From Betaproteobacteria bacterium (lineage in GTDB: Bacteria > Pseudomonadota > Gammaproteobacteria > Burkholderiales > Usitatibacteraceae), in the NCBI GenBank assembly GCA_016791265.1, contig JAEUMY010000013.1, forward strand, positions 170,267 to 234,266: a stretch of DNA of 64,000 nucleotides, given 5' to 3'. This document shows, piece by piece, positions 43,931-53,100 of this stretch; the first letter of the stretch is position 1, and each line of letters begins with the position of its first letter. The notes under the pieces are model-generated. The model did no database searches and was not told the DNA's origin. It was given only the letters and a program-made list of their open reading frames with translations. The position numbers and the translations under genes were made by a program.

Positions 43931-46900
43931 ATGAAAGACAAAATAACAGCCAGCCCGCTTCGGGACTCTCCCTCAAATACAGATGAATTTGGCATTCACC
44001 AGAGAATTGCAGATGCAATTGCATCATTTATTGAAAACGAGAAAGGCGGCCTTGCCATTTCGCTTGAGGGTGCGTGGGGCTCAGGTAAAACTACCACGAT
44101 AGGGCTCTTGAGGAAGAGATTGACTGAACAAGGGACGTCAAACGCTCGCATCATTTCGTTCGACGCCTGGGTGCATCAGGGCGACCCACTAAGGCGAGCT
44201 TTTCTCTTTACTCTCATTGACCAACTTTTGGCGGAAGCAGATTGGTGCAGCATCGTCTCGAATAATCGCAAGCACTGGCAGAGCAAGAAGGATGAACTGT
44301 CTAGGCGCGTAGTAAGGACCTCAAAGCGAACATTTCCTGGACTGACACCGGTCGGCAAGGGCGTCGTTGGTTGGCTGATTACACTTCCGTTGGCCATTCC
44401 TCTCGCCACAGACGGTGCACGCTTGCTGGCAATTCGTCCAATCCAGGAACTCATGAGCGAGGGATTGCTCATGTACTTGGCACTCACTACAGCCTCCCTC
44501 GTTTGGGGGCTAGTGCCGCTGATTTACCTGGCAAGACAGAAAATTGCCCACGCGATTGGTATGTCCAAGTTTGGTGACGCAGAGCTCTTTTCGCTCTTAC
44601 TTAACAAAACTACGACAGAGGAAACTTCAGAGTCGAGCGAATCACCGGAACCAACCTCGATCGAATTTCAAGACGTCTTCGGAGAACTCCTGAAGGATGC
44701 TTTAGTTGGCGATCGGAGACTTGTCTTGTGCATCGACAATCTTGATCGCCTCAGACCATTTGAAGTTGAAGCTGTTTGGTCTTTGCTTAGATCGTTTCTT
44801 GACAACTCAGCACTGCAGTCACAGTCTTGGTACGAAAAACTTTGGGTCATCGTACCCATTGCTGCAATGCCAACTTTGCCATTGGGCGCTATGCCTAACC
44901 AGGCAACCGATGATTCAGAGGTACCGGATAGGCGCTCTAGCGTTTCAGAGCTTGCATCTAGAGAGCGCCTGCTCGAAAAGGTCTTCCAACTAAGATTTCA
45001 TCTCCCCCCTCCGCCAACTGCGAACTGGCGTAAGTTCGCACTGGAAAGGTTTCGCGAGGCCTTTCCGGACATGCATGCACAACAAGTTGACGAAATTGTC
45101 TATTTCTACGAGTACAGCTTTGTTGGTCGCACCGGCTTTCCCATTCGAATTCCAACGCCTAGGGAAATCAAATCATTTGTAAACGACCTTGTGGTACTCG
45201 TAGCCCAGTGGGGTGGAAGCTTCACTCCCGGCGAACTTGCTGCTTACTTATTGGACACAACTCCAGAGGGCAACCATCTTGACGCACTTCAAGAGCGACG
45301 CATTCCGTCGCCGCTCTTCGCAATGGCACTTGGGGAAGATCTCGCGGATAGCTATGCGGCAATTCACTTTGGGACCAGCGACAAGAAGATTGGGGGAGAA
45401 CTGCTTCGTCGCCCATTGATTTTGGAAGGACTCATCGGAGGAAAGGCTGATCTTGTCACCAGGGAACTCAGGGGCAGCGCCGCACACTTCGACTACCTAA
45501 CTCACGTGCTGACCGAGGAGCGAGTACTTTGGGACGTAAGCAGTTCCAAAGTGGGTATGTTTGGGACTCTGGTCACCCTAGCATCGGTGCTGGGAAGCTT
45601 GGAGGAGTCAAATGAGCTGCCTGCCCTTACGGCAGAAGGAAAAGCCAGGCTTTATCGGACAATCCAGAAATCAATTCGAAGCAGGCTGGAACGCCTATCC
45701 AGCCTTGACCTGCATGTGAAGCAGTGTCAACGCGGATTGATTGGGCTGATTCAAATTAGCAAATATCTACAAGGCACCCAACCCACTGGAGCTGGACTGG
45801 TCCTAGCAATATTGAACGTAGCTGGCGTTCAACACGCCACAATTGAGGAACGCGAAGGACTAACGCTTGAAGAATGGTGCGATGGCGCAGTACGAGTCTT
45901 GCGGGCGCTGAAAGAGTCCTCCGATGTACTCGAATCTCACAAGCTAAAGTTGCCGCTCGACTCTCACGGATGGCTTGAATTGTGCAGAGTCGCAAATGGG
46001 CAAGACGCGGGCTGGATTGCAGATTGCACAACAGTGCGAGCTCCAGATTCAATGCTAATTGAAACTCTGAAGAGAGCCGCGACTGATGGTGATTTTCACG
46101 CCGGATGTTGTTTGGCAATAGGCGGGCTCGACGCCAGTGTGCGAAGCGAAGTTGCGCTTATTTCCCTTCAAAGAATCTCAGCAGGCACTACGATTTCTAC
46201 GAGTCAGTTGCGGTGGACTGTTGGATCGGTTTCGGCATCTGATCACTATCGCGAACTGATAGAACAGTGCTTTACCAGTGGCGGCCTGCACAAACTGGCC
46301 TTTGAAGCATCTGAATCAATTGACCATGAATTTAGCGCGTCCGCTCTGCTCTTGATGCTTATTGCTAGAAAGCAAATCTCTGACAGGCCGAATCAGTTTC
46401 CGGCGCATGGAAAAGAGGGATTCAACTACCTTCGTACAGTATGGGCTAGCGGCGAAAACCAAGAGCTCGCAACTGCGCTCGCTGATCAGATTATCGAGTT
46501 CAACCTCTTTGGCGAGTTCTTGGAGTGGGTCCTAGCCGCCGGAAACCCGATGGAACTCGCAATTGCAACGCTTAAGAACAACACGCTGCTCGAAACCATC
46601 GCTACAGCGCTCTCAGAAGACGAAATGTTCTCGCATCGCGCCAATGTCCTTCAAAAAGCCATCTCTTCTGCGAAGTCAGAAGGCGGCTATGGCGTTGTCG
46701 CCTCAATTGTCGATCACTGGAGAAATGCAGAGGCCTCAGTACTGCTGTCGAGACAGCTCTCAAACCCTATCGAAAGCGCCTGGATATTCTCAGAACTCAA
46801 GGAATCTGACGAAGCGTTTTTTGATCAGTTCGCCGAATTCAATAGGGAACGCTTGCGAGCGCTGAAGAGTCAGGATTGGATTCTGGACTGGAACCTTGGC

Positions 46901-47443
46901 GGAGAGGTTTCGACGAGTCTATTGGTGTCGGAGGGCAATAAAGCCAAAATCTCACTCGGGCACGAACTAAGGCAAGCAATACTTGCTGAAGCCAAGAATC
47001 AACAAAATGAGAATTCAGTCCGACAGCAAGCTTTATTTGCAGGGCTGTCGACGCAGCTCTTGACCGATGTCGAGAAGGTCACTCTGCTTGATGAGATTTT
47101 TGAGTTGGTCGCTGCTGCGCCCGTTGAGCCGTCAGATGCCTTTTGGAATCAGTTTGGAGCTTTGTTTCAAGAAGCCGCCATCGAATTGCAAAAGAGGGGA
47201 GAGCGCGTCGCGCAGCGCGCTGTTGAGCCGATCATTCAGCGCAAGAATCCAGCGTCTATGGTCTTGATTCCACCAATTCTTCTCGCTTGTCCCAAGGACG
47301 TATTCACTAATCAGCAAGCCAAGTTTGACGATCTTGCACGCCTTTGTCGGGGAATCATTGCTGAGAGCCCAGGCAGCGAAGCTGAGCGCTTGGCGGGGAG
47401 CATCTTGGAAGCAATTGAGAACCTGACGGCAGCGGCAAGATAG
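43931..47443 (+). CDS. KAP-family P-loop NTPase (membrane-inserted STAND-like ATPase)
   Basis: A 1170-residue protein. Walker A is GAWGSGKT (residues 47-54), and Walker B is in LVLCIDNLDRL (about 264-274). Two hydrophobic helices inserted between them (about 143-165 and 178-200) are the defining KAP feature and put the NTPase at the inner membrane. The 700-residue C-terminal part is helical and unrecognised. GAGGT precedes ATG 43931. The gene is visibly AT-richer than everything around it, uses AT-rich codons and has no palindrome copy, so it is probably acquired. KAP proteins such as F-plasmid PifA exclude phage; defence is the leading inference. Confidence 0.88.
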   Translation: MKDKITASPLRDSPSNTDEFGIHQRIADAIASFIENEKGGLAISLEGAWGSGKTTTIGLLRKRLTEQGTSNARIISFDAWVHQGDPLRRAFLFTLIDQLLAEADWCSIVSNNRKHWQSKKDELSRRVVRTSKRTFPGLTPVGKGVVGWLITLPLAIPLATDGARLLAIRPIQELMSEGLLMYLALTTASLVWGLVPLIYLARQKIAHAIGMSKFGDAELFSLLLNKTTTEETSESSESPEPTSIEFQDVFGELLKDALVGDRRLVLCIDNLDRLRPFEVEAVWSLLRSFLDNSALQSQSWYEKLWVIVPIAAMPTLPLGAMPNQATDDSEVPDRRSSVSELASRERLLEKVFQLRFHLPPPPTANWRKFALERFREAFPDMHAQQVDEIVYFYEYSFVGRTGFPIRIPTPREIKSFVNDLVVLVAQWGGSFTPGELAAYLLDTTPEGNHLDALQERRIPSPLFAMALGEDLADSYAAIHFGTSDKKIGGELLRRPLILEGLIGGKADLVTRELRGSAAHFDYLTHVLTEERVLWDVSSSKVGMFGTLVTLASVLGSLEESNELPALTAEGKARLYRTIQKSIRSRLERLSSLDLHVKQCQRGLIGLIQISKYLQGTQPTGAGLVLAILNVAGVQHATIEEREGLTLEEWCDGAVRVLRALKESSDVLESHKLKLPLDSHGWLELCRVANGQDAGWIADCTTVRAPDSMLIETLKRAATDGDFHAGCCLAIGGLDASVRSEVALISLQRISAGTTISTSQLRWTVGSVSASDHYRELIEQCFTSGGLHKLAFEASESIDHEFSASALLLMLIARKQISDRPNQFPAHGKEGFNYLRTVWASGENQELATALADQIIEFNLFGEFLEWVLAAGNPMELAIATLKNNTLLETIATALSEDEMFSHRANVLQKAISSAKSEGGYGVVASIVDHWRNAEASVLLSRQLSNPIESAWIFSELKESDEAFFDQFAEFNRERLRALKSQDWILDWNLGGEVSTSLLVSEGNKAKISLGHELRQAILAEAKNQQNENSVRQQALFAGLSTQLLTDVEKVTLLDEIFELVAAAPVEPSDAFWNQFGALFQEAAIELQKRGERVAQRAVEPIIQRKNPASMVLIPPILLACPKDVFTNQQAKFDDLARLCRGIIAESPGSEAERLAGSILEAIENLTAAAR

Positions 47444-47444
47444 T

Positions 47445-47840
47445 TACCTTGAAAGCACAACTCAGGCGGCGAATGCGTGGTTCCTCGCCATCGTGGCGAC
47501 GTGGCGGGTGCTGCTGTTGTGGTTCTTCATCCGCCGCGTGGCGGGGCTTTCCTGGCTGGATACGCTGGTGGCGTGCCTCTTGCCGCTCACGCTGATCGTG
47601 GTCGCGCTGACCGCGCTGAACCTGGAGCACGTGGTGTTCAACATCATGGCGGGCATCCCGGACAATCAGAAGTCAGCCAACGATGCGGCCTACGGCATCC
47701 TGTTTCTGATCACGTTCTATTCGATGATGCTCTCGCCGATACTGGCGCTGCTGTATTTCGCACGGGCGGGGACTCGGTGGTGGGAGGCGCGGGTGGAGCG
47801 GGATGCAGCGGAAGCGGCGAAACGCGATGTCGCGCCGTGA
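47445..47840 (+). pseudogene. 5'-truncated integral membrane protein
   Basis: From about 47460 the sequence returns to host GC and reads, without a start codon, STTQAANAWFLAIVATWRVL then LLWFFIRRVAGLSWLDTLVA, with further helices to 47840. Only an internal GTG (47493) without Shine-Dalgarno is available, and it would start inside a transmembrane helix. The open frame continues leftwards into the KAP gene's end, as expected if the KAP segment replaced the 5' part. About 115-130 residues with three to four helices remain. Family unknown. Confidence 0.65.
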
Positions 47841-47844
47841 CCGT

Positions 47845-47856
47845 GCGAATATTCGC
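47845..47856. repeat. Iterated palindrome copy, intergenic
   Basis: Exact copy 5 bp after the truncated membrane gene, marking the first host-type sequence right of the KAP segment. Confidence 0.95.
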
Positions 47857-47896
47857 AGCGCGCCTTCCTCCGACGACCCACTCTGACGACTATCCC

Positions 47897-48550
47897 ATGC
47901 AGAAGCGCCCCACCCGATTGTTGCTGTTGTTGCCTGTCGTTACTGTGCTCAGCGGTTGCAATCCCGCCGGATTTTTCGACCTGATTGACTCGCTATCTGG
48001 CGGGAAGAAGCAGACCGTCGTGCTTCTGAACGCGCCCCTGGTCATCAACGACCAGCCGCGCACCTTCATTGCAGACTAGCCCAAGTTGACGGTGATGGGT
48101 GGCAGTACGTCGGTGTGCGTCGTGCTGAAAGGCGATACCGAGATGGGCGCGTCGATGGAGCAGGTGGAGAAGAACCACCTCAACGGTGGCCGCCTTCAGG
48201 CGACGCTGTACATGGATGACGGCACGCAGCATGTGCTGGATTCGCGGAGCGTGGGCTGGAGCATGTTTGGCCAGGTGGTGAAGCGGGGCGAGCTGGTTGC
48301 CTGCGCAATGTCCGGCTGCGGTTCGAAGCCCCCCGTCGGCGGCACCGTGGCTCGCATGACGCTCAGCGCAACCCAGCCCGTGAAGACACTGGGCGTGTAC
48401 TGGGAGTCGAAGACGATGCCCGGCGAGAAGGCGGATCCCAAAGCGCCGGCCAGCAGTCCTGCAAAGATGGCGCCCAGGGATGCGCCGAGCGATCCCGAAT
48501 CCGCGAAGTCCGCGCCCCGCTCAAGTGATCAGAAAACCACGCGTTGTTGA
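47897..48550 (+). pseudogene. Lipoprotein gene interrupted by an in-frame amber codon
   Basis: ATG 47897 starts a lipoprotein (basic start, LLLLLPVVTVLSGC lipobox) that reads to FIAD and then TAG at 48077-48079. The same frame continues without shift as PKLTVMGGSTSVCVVLKGDT to 48550, a further 156 codons of coherent sequence ending in an Ala/Pro/Ser/Lys-rich tail. The full product would be 217 residues. Possible explanations are a recent nonsense mutation, a sequencing error, or suppression/read-through. Function unknown. Confidence 0.65.
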
Positions 48551-48555
48551 GTATT

Positions 48556-48567
48556 GCGAATATTCGC
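48556..48567. repeat. Iterated palindrome copy, intergenic
   Basis: Exact copy 5 bp after the interrupted lipoprotein gene; a second copy follows 57 bp later with a REP-like hairpin between. Confidence 0.95.
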
Positions 48568-48585
48568 AGCGAAGTTGAACTTGGA

Positions 48586-48601
48586 CCCGGCCTTCGCCGG
48601 G
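48586..48601. repeat. REP-like hairpin CCCGGC-CTTC-GCCGGG
   Basis: A perfect 6-bp stem with a CTTC loop, flanked on both sides by palindrome copies (48556 and 48613). Same core as 39229-39246. Confidence 0.8.
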
Positions 48602-48612
48602 GCGACGGGATT

Positions 48613-48624
48613 GCGAATATTCGC
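48613..48624. repeat. Iterated palindrome copy, intergenic
   Basis: Exact copy, second of a pair around a REP-like hairpin. Confidence 0.95.
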
Positions 48625-48705
48625 GCTGCGCTCTCCATCGTCACCGCATTGCGCGACGCCGCATCCTCGCCGCCTTGCACGCTCTCTGCGTGAGGGCGAG
48701 CTCCC

Positions 48706-48740
48706 AAAAAAAGTCGGCCGGCACACGCCGTGGCCGGCCG
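48706..48740 (-). terminator. Rho-independent terminator of the small membrane protein gene
   Basis: An 8-bp stem (48715-48722 with 48733-48740) with seven A on the plus strand (48706-48712), i.e. a T run for minus-strand transcription. Confidence 0.85.
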
Positions 48741-48771
48741 CAATCCCCTGTTGATTCTGTGCAGTGCCGGG

Positions 48772-48948
48772 CTAGCGCTGGGCGGCTCCGTGCGAGTGCG
48801 CTGTGACGGGCGGGTCGGCGAATGCCGGAAGGCTCACGACCGCGAAGCCCGTGACGGCGATGACAATGGCGATGGCAATGGCGGCCAGGACGATGCGGCG
48901 GGCCGGGCCCGGTCGGGTTCGTTCGGGGGTTGCGCTGACGACGTACAT
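48772..48948 (-). CDS. Small single-pass membrane or secreted protein (58 aa)
   Basis: ATG 48946-48948 has GAAAGG five bases upstream. The product begins MYVVSATPERTRPGPARR, then has one hydrophobic helix (IVLAAIAIAIVIAVTGFAVV) and a short tail with AFADPPVTAHSHG, which could be a signal-peptidase site (AFA) or an extracytoplasmic tail with two His. A proper terminator follows 30 bp after the stop. The start signal, helix and terminator together support a real gene. Function unknown. Confidence 0.65.
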   Translation of the reverse strand: MYVVSATPERTRPGPARRIVLAAIAIAIVIAVTGFAVVSLPAFADPPVTAHSHGAAQR

Positions 48949-49032
48949 GAATGCCTTTCGTGATGCGGACGGGGATGACGGTGCGGGGCTGTCGCCACCG
49001 CAGGCGAATCGTTGCAGATTCCGAACGGTTTG

Positions 49033-49056
49033 AAACCTACCAACCTTGATAGGTTT
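49033..49056. repeat. Hairpin related to the CCCTATCAA/TTGATGGGG family
   Basis: AAACCTA-C-CAA (49033-49043), CC loop, TTG-A-TAGGTTT (49046-49056): 10 pairs and one mismatch. It lies in the 385-bp stretch 48949-49333 between the small membrane gene and the GNAT gene, in which I see no other gene. Confidence 0.5.
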
Positions 49057-49333
49057 GGCGATTTATTTGCATGGGCTGGCCTGCGGGCACGCCAAATCCG
49101 CATTACGGGCGAGGGATTGCGGAAGATTCGGTCGGGGTGTTGGTTACACTTTGGGCGTTCTGGCATTCATTCCTCTTGCGCGGTGCAATGACCTCGGCCC
49201 GCTCATGCTTCGATATCTCAGCACGAACGGGGTGGAGATTGGCGTGAATGCTGCGGCCCAACAATTCGTGTCTCGATGCATCGCAAATCAGGTTCAACAG
49301 CAGCACGGGCGACAAACTCACGCCACATACATC

Positions 49334-49864
49334 ATGAGCATCCTGAACTTCCGCCCCGCCACCGCCGCCGACGTGCCCGCCATCACAGCGCTGACCAACC
49401 TTGCCTATGCGGGCAACAGTTCTGAAAAAGCCTGGACGCACGAGGGCACGCTGTTTGACGAGGCGCGGACGAACGATGCGGAGATCGCCGCTCACATCGC
49501 GGCACCGGGCGCGATGTTCCTGCTGGGCTTCGATGGCGATCAGCTGGTGGCGAGTGCGCTGCTCAAGTTCACGGACGATGCGGGCTATCTCGGCATGCTG
49601 GCCGTACATCCCGACCTGCAGACGGGCGGTGTGGGCAAGCAGATGCTGGCGGAGGCGGAACACATGGCCATCGCGCGCGGCTGCACAAAGATGACGATGA
49701 TGGTGATCGCCACGCATCGGCCGGAGCTTGTCGCCTACTACCAGCGGCGCGGCTATGCGCTCACCGGACGCTACGGGCAGTTTTCGCGGGCGGCGGTGAA
49801 GGCGTATGCCGAGGAGATCGGGATGCGGCTGGAGTGGATGGAGAAGAAGTTGGTTGCCAAGTAA
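49334..49864 (+). CDS. GNAT-family N-acetyltransferase
   Basis: A 176-residue acetyl-CoA-dependent transferase. FRPATAADVPAITALTNLAY is the first strand-helix, YLGMLAVHPDLQTGGVGKQM is motif A with the pyrophosphate-binding Q-x-x-G-x-G/A pattern, and VAYYQRRGYALTGR is the C-terminal motif B. Cytosolic. The acceptor is unknown. ATG 49334 is chosen because homology begins there. Confidence 0.88.
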   Translation: MSILNFRPATAADVPAITALTNLAYAGNSSEKAWTHEGTLFDEARTNDAEIAAHIAAPGAMFLLGFDGDQLVASALLKFTDDAGYLGMLAVHPDLQTGGVGKQMLAEAEHMAIARGCTKMTMMVIATHRPELVAYYQRRGYALTGRYGQFSRAAVKAYAEEIGMRLEWMEKKLVAK

Positions 49865-49865
49865 T

Positions 49866-49884
49866 CCCCCTTTTCGAAAGGGGG
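49866..49884. terminator. Hairpin after the GNAT gene
   Basis: CCCCCTTT/AAAGGGGG stem of 8 bp directly after the GNAT stop codon. There is no long T run, so termination is not certain. Confidence 0.4.
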
Positions 49885-49907
49885 AAGTACGCAGGTCATC
49901 CTCGCTT

Positions 49908-50002
49908 GCGAATATTCGCACTGGCTAAACAAGTTGCCCTGTCATTGCCGCACAGGCGGGAACGAAGAATTTGGAGCCGGCTTCGCGCCTGCGAATATTC
50001 GC
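49908..50002. repeat. Two iterated palindrome copies in the 49865-50185 intergenic stretch
   Basis: Exact copies at 49908-49919 and 49991-50002, 83 bp apart, between the GNAT and amidohydrolase genes. The rest of this 321-bp stretch holds no gene I can support. Confidence 0.95.
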
Positions 50003-50185
50003 TTCGCGCAAGTATTCATCTCTCCCATTTCTCAGGGTCTCCCCGCACTTTGAATAGTGGTCGTAGCAAATTCGCTGCATCAGCGTTGACGATTGATCTG
50101 TGCCGTTGACAGGCGCGCGCGGCGGCTTGAATACTTCGATCACTTTTCCCACCGCACGCAGCCCGTTCATCGGGCCTTCACCACC

Positions 50186-53100
50186 ATGACTTTTGCCCGT
50201 TCCGCCGCGGCCGCGTTGGCCGCGTTGTTGTTTGTTGCTTCCATTCACTCGCTGGCGCAGGACGCGCCGAAAGACGCCGCCAAGCCGGCAGGCGCCGACA
50301 CCAAGCCGGCCACGCCCGAGAAGAAAAAATGGGACGTGAACAATCCGCCCGGCGAGAAAGCCATCGTGAAGCTGGACACGCGCACCGGCACGTGGATGAC
50401 CGTGGACGTGAGCCCGGACGGCAAGCGGATCGTGTTCGATCTTCTGGGCGACCTCTATCTGCTCCCCATCGAAGGCGGCGACGCGAAGCCGCTCACCTCC
50501 ACCATCGCCTGGGAGATGCAGGCGCGGTTTTCGCCGGACGGCAAGCGCATCACCTACATGTCCGACGCGGGCGGCGGAGACAACGTGTGGGTGATGGACG
50601 CTGACGGGAAGAATGCGCGCGAGGTGTCGAAGGAGCCCTTCCGCCTGATGAACAACCCGGTGTGGCACCCCAACGGCCAGTACATCGCGGCGCGCAAGCA
50701 CTACACCGGCACCCGGTCCGCCGGCTCAGGCGAAATCTGGCTCTTTCATGTGAGCGGCGCGGCCGATGGCGGCGGCGTGCAGTTGAACGAGAAGCCCAAC
50801 TGGCAAAAGGATCTGGGCGAGCCGGCGTTCTCGCCGGATGGCCGTTACCTCTACTACTCGCAGGACACGACACCCGGCACGACGTTTGAATACAACAAGG
50901 ATTCGAACAAGCAGATTTATCAGATCTTCCGCCGCGATCTGCAGCGCGGCAAAACCGAAGCCTTCGTGAGCGGACCCGGCGGCGCCGTGCGGCCCACGCC
51001 GTCGCCGGACGGCAAGTGGCTCGCGTTCGTGCGCCGCGTGCGCGAGCAGTCAACCCTGTTTCTCATGAACCTTTCCAGCGGCGAAGAGAAGCCGGTGTGG
51101 AGCGGGCTCGAGCGCGACATGCAGGAGGCGTGGGCCATGCACGGCGTTTACCCCGCCTTCGCGTGGATGCCGGGGTCGAAGGAGATCGTGGTGTGGGCGC
51201 AGGGGCGGCTGTGGCGGCTGGACCTGTTCGGCGGCGCGGACGGCATGGCGAAGGCGAAGGACATTCCCTTCCGCGTTCAGCACGAGCGCGAGGTGCGCGT
51301 GCCGGTGCGGTTCGCGCAGACCGTCTCGCCCGAGACGTTCAACGTGCATCAACTGCGCTGGGCGAATGTCAGCCCTTCGGGCGACAAGGTGGTGTATTCC
51401 GCGCTGGGGCAACTGTATGTGAAGCCGCTCGCCGGCGGCGACGCCAGGCGCGTCACGACGCAGAACGAGCATTTCGAGTTCTTCCCACGCTTTTCGCGGG
51501 ATGGCACGAAGCTCGTGTTCACGACCTGGAACGATCAGACGCTGGGCAGCGTGCGCGTGCTGGACTTGAAGACGAACAAAGAGACCATCGTCACGCGCGA
51601 GCCGGGCAAGTATCTGCAACCTGTTTTCTCACCGGACGGAACAAGCGTGTTGTACGTGAAGCAGCGCGGCGGCTATCTCACGTCGCCGTGGCACGGCATC
51701 GAGAACGGTGTGTATGTGGTCAGCGCCGACGCGAAGACCGCGCCAAGACTGCTGACGGAGGATGGGCTCTGGCCGCAGTTCGGCAAATCGAATGAGCACT
51801 TCTATCTCACCCGTATCCGCATGACGGGCGAGGTCGACCGCGAGGCCACGCTGGTGCGGCTGAAACTGGACATGAGTGAGGAGGCGCAGATCATCGCCAA
51901 GGGCGACCAGACCTCCGACTTCGCCATCGCGCCCAACGGGGAATGGCTGGCGTTTCGCGAGCGCTATCGCACGTACGTCATGCCGCTGCCGCTGGCTGGT
52001 CGCGCGGTGACCATCGGGCCGAAGGCGAAGACGCTGCCGCTGAAAGGGCTGGACGTGAACGCGGGCGACTGGTTGCACTGGTCGGGTGACTCATCGGCGG
52101 TGCATTTCGCGCTGGGTGATGAACTCTTCACCCGGCCTTTGAAGGACACGTTCGACTGGCTGCCTGATGCGCAAAAGCCGTCCCCGAAACCGTCCGAGAA
52201 CGGCATCAAGATCGGCTTCACCGCCAAGACCGACGCGCCCACCGCGACAGTGGTGATCTCGGGCGCCCGCATTGTCACGATGAAAGGCGCGGACCACAAC
52301 GAGGTCATCGAGAACGGCCGCATCGTGGTGAGAGGACAGCGAATATTCGCAGTGGGCCGCGCGGCGGACATCGCCGTGCCACCGGGCGCCACGCTGATCG
52401 ACGCGACGGGCAAGACCATCATCCCCGGCATCGTCGACGCGCACTGGCACGGCGGCATGAGCGAGGGCGGCATCATTCCACAGCAAAGCTGGATCAACTA
52501 CGCGTCGCTCGCGTTCGGCGTGACGGCGATGCACGACCCGTCGAACGACACGCCCAGCATCTTCACCCAGGCTGAACTGCAGCGCGCCGGCAAGGTGGTG
52601 GGGCCGCGCATCTACTCGACCGGGACCATTCTCTATGGCGCCAAGGGCACTTTCACCGCGGAAATCAACAGCCTGGAAGACGCGCTCACCCATCTGAAGC
52701 GCATGAAGGCCGCGGGCGCCATCTCGGTGAAAAGCTACAACCAGCCGCGCCGCGACCAGCGCCAGCAGGTGCTGGAGGCCGCGCGCCAAACGCGCATGAT
52801 GGTGACGCCGGAAGGCGGCTCGCTCTTTCAGCACAACATGACCATGGTCATCGACGGGCACACCACGCTGGAACACGCGATCCCGGTGGTGAAGTCCTAT
52901 GACGACGTGAAGCAGCTCTGGACGCAGACCCGCGTCGCCTACACGCCCACACTCGGGGTGGCGTACGGCGGGCTGGATGGCGAACACTACTGGTATGCGC
53001 GCACCGATGTGTGGCGGCATCCGCTGCTCACCAAGTACGTGCCGAAGTCGACGCTGTGGAGCCGCGCCGTGCGCCGGCCCACGGCGCCCGACGAAGACTT

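Noticed and set aside
43684..43986. 100-codon plus-strand ORF just before the KAP gene
   Set aside because: It overlaps the KAP start by 56 bp in another frame, begins inside a terminator-like hairpin and shows no recognisable or biased protein sequence.
49925..50701. 258-codon minus-strand ORF
   Set aside because: It is the antisense shadow of the amidohydrolase 5' region and its leader, without start signals or motifs.
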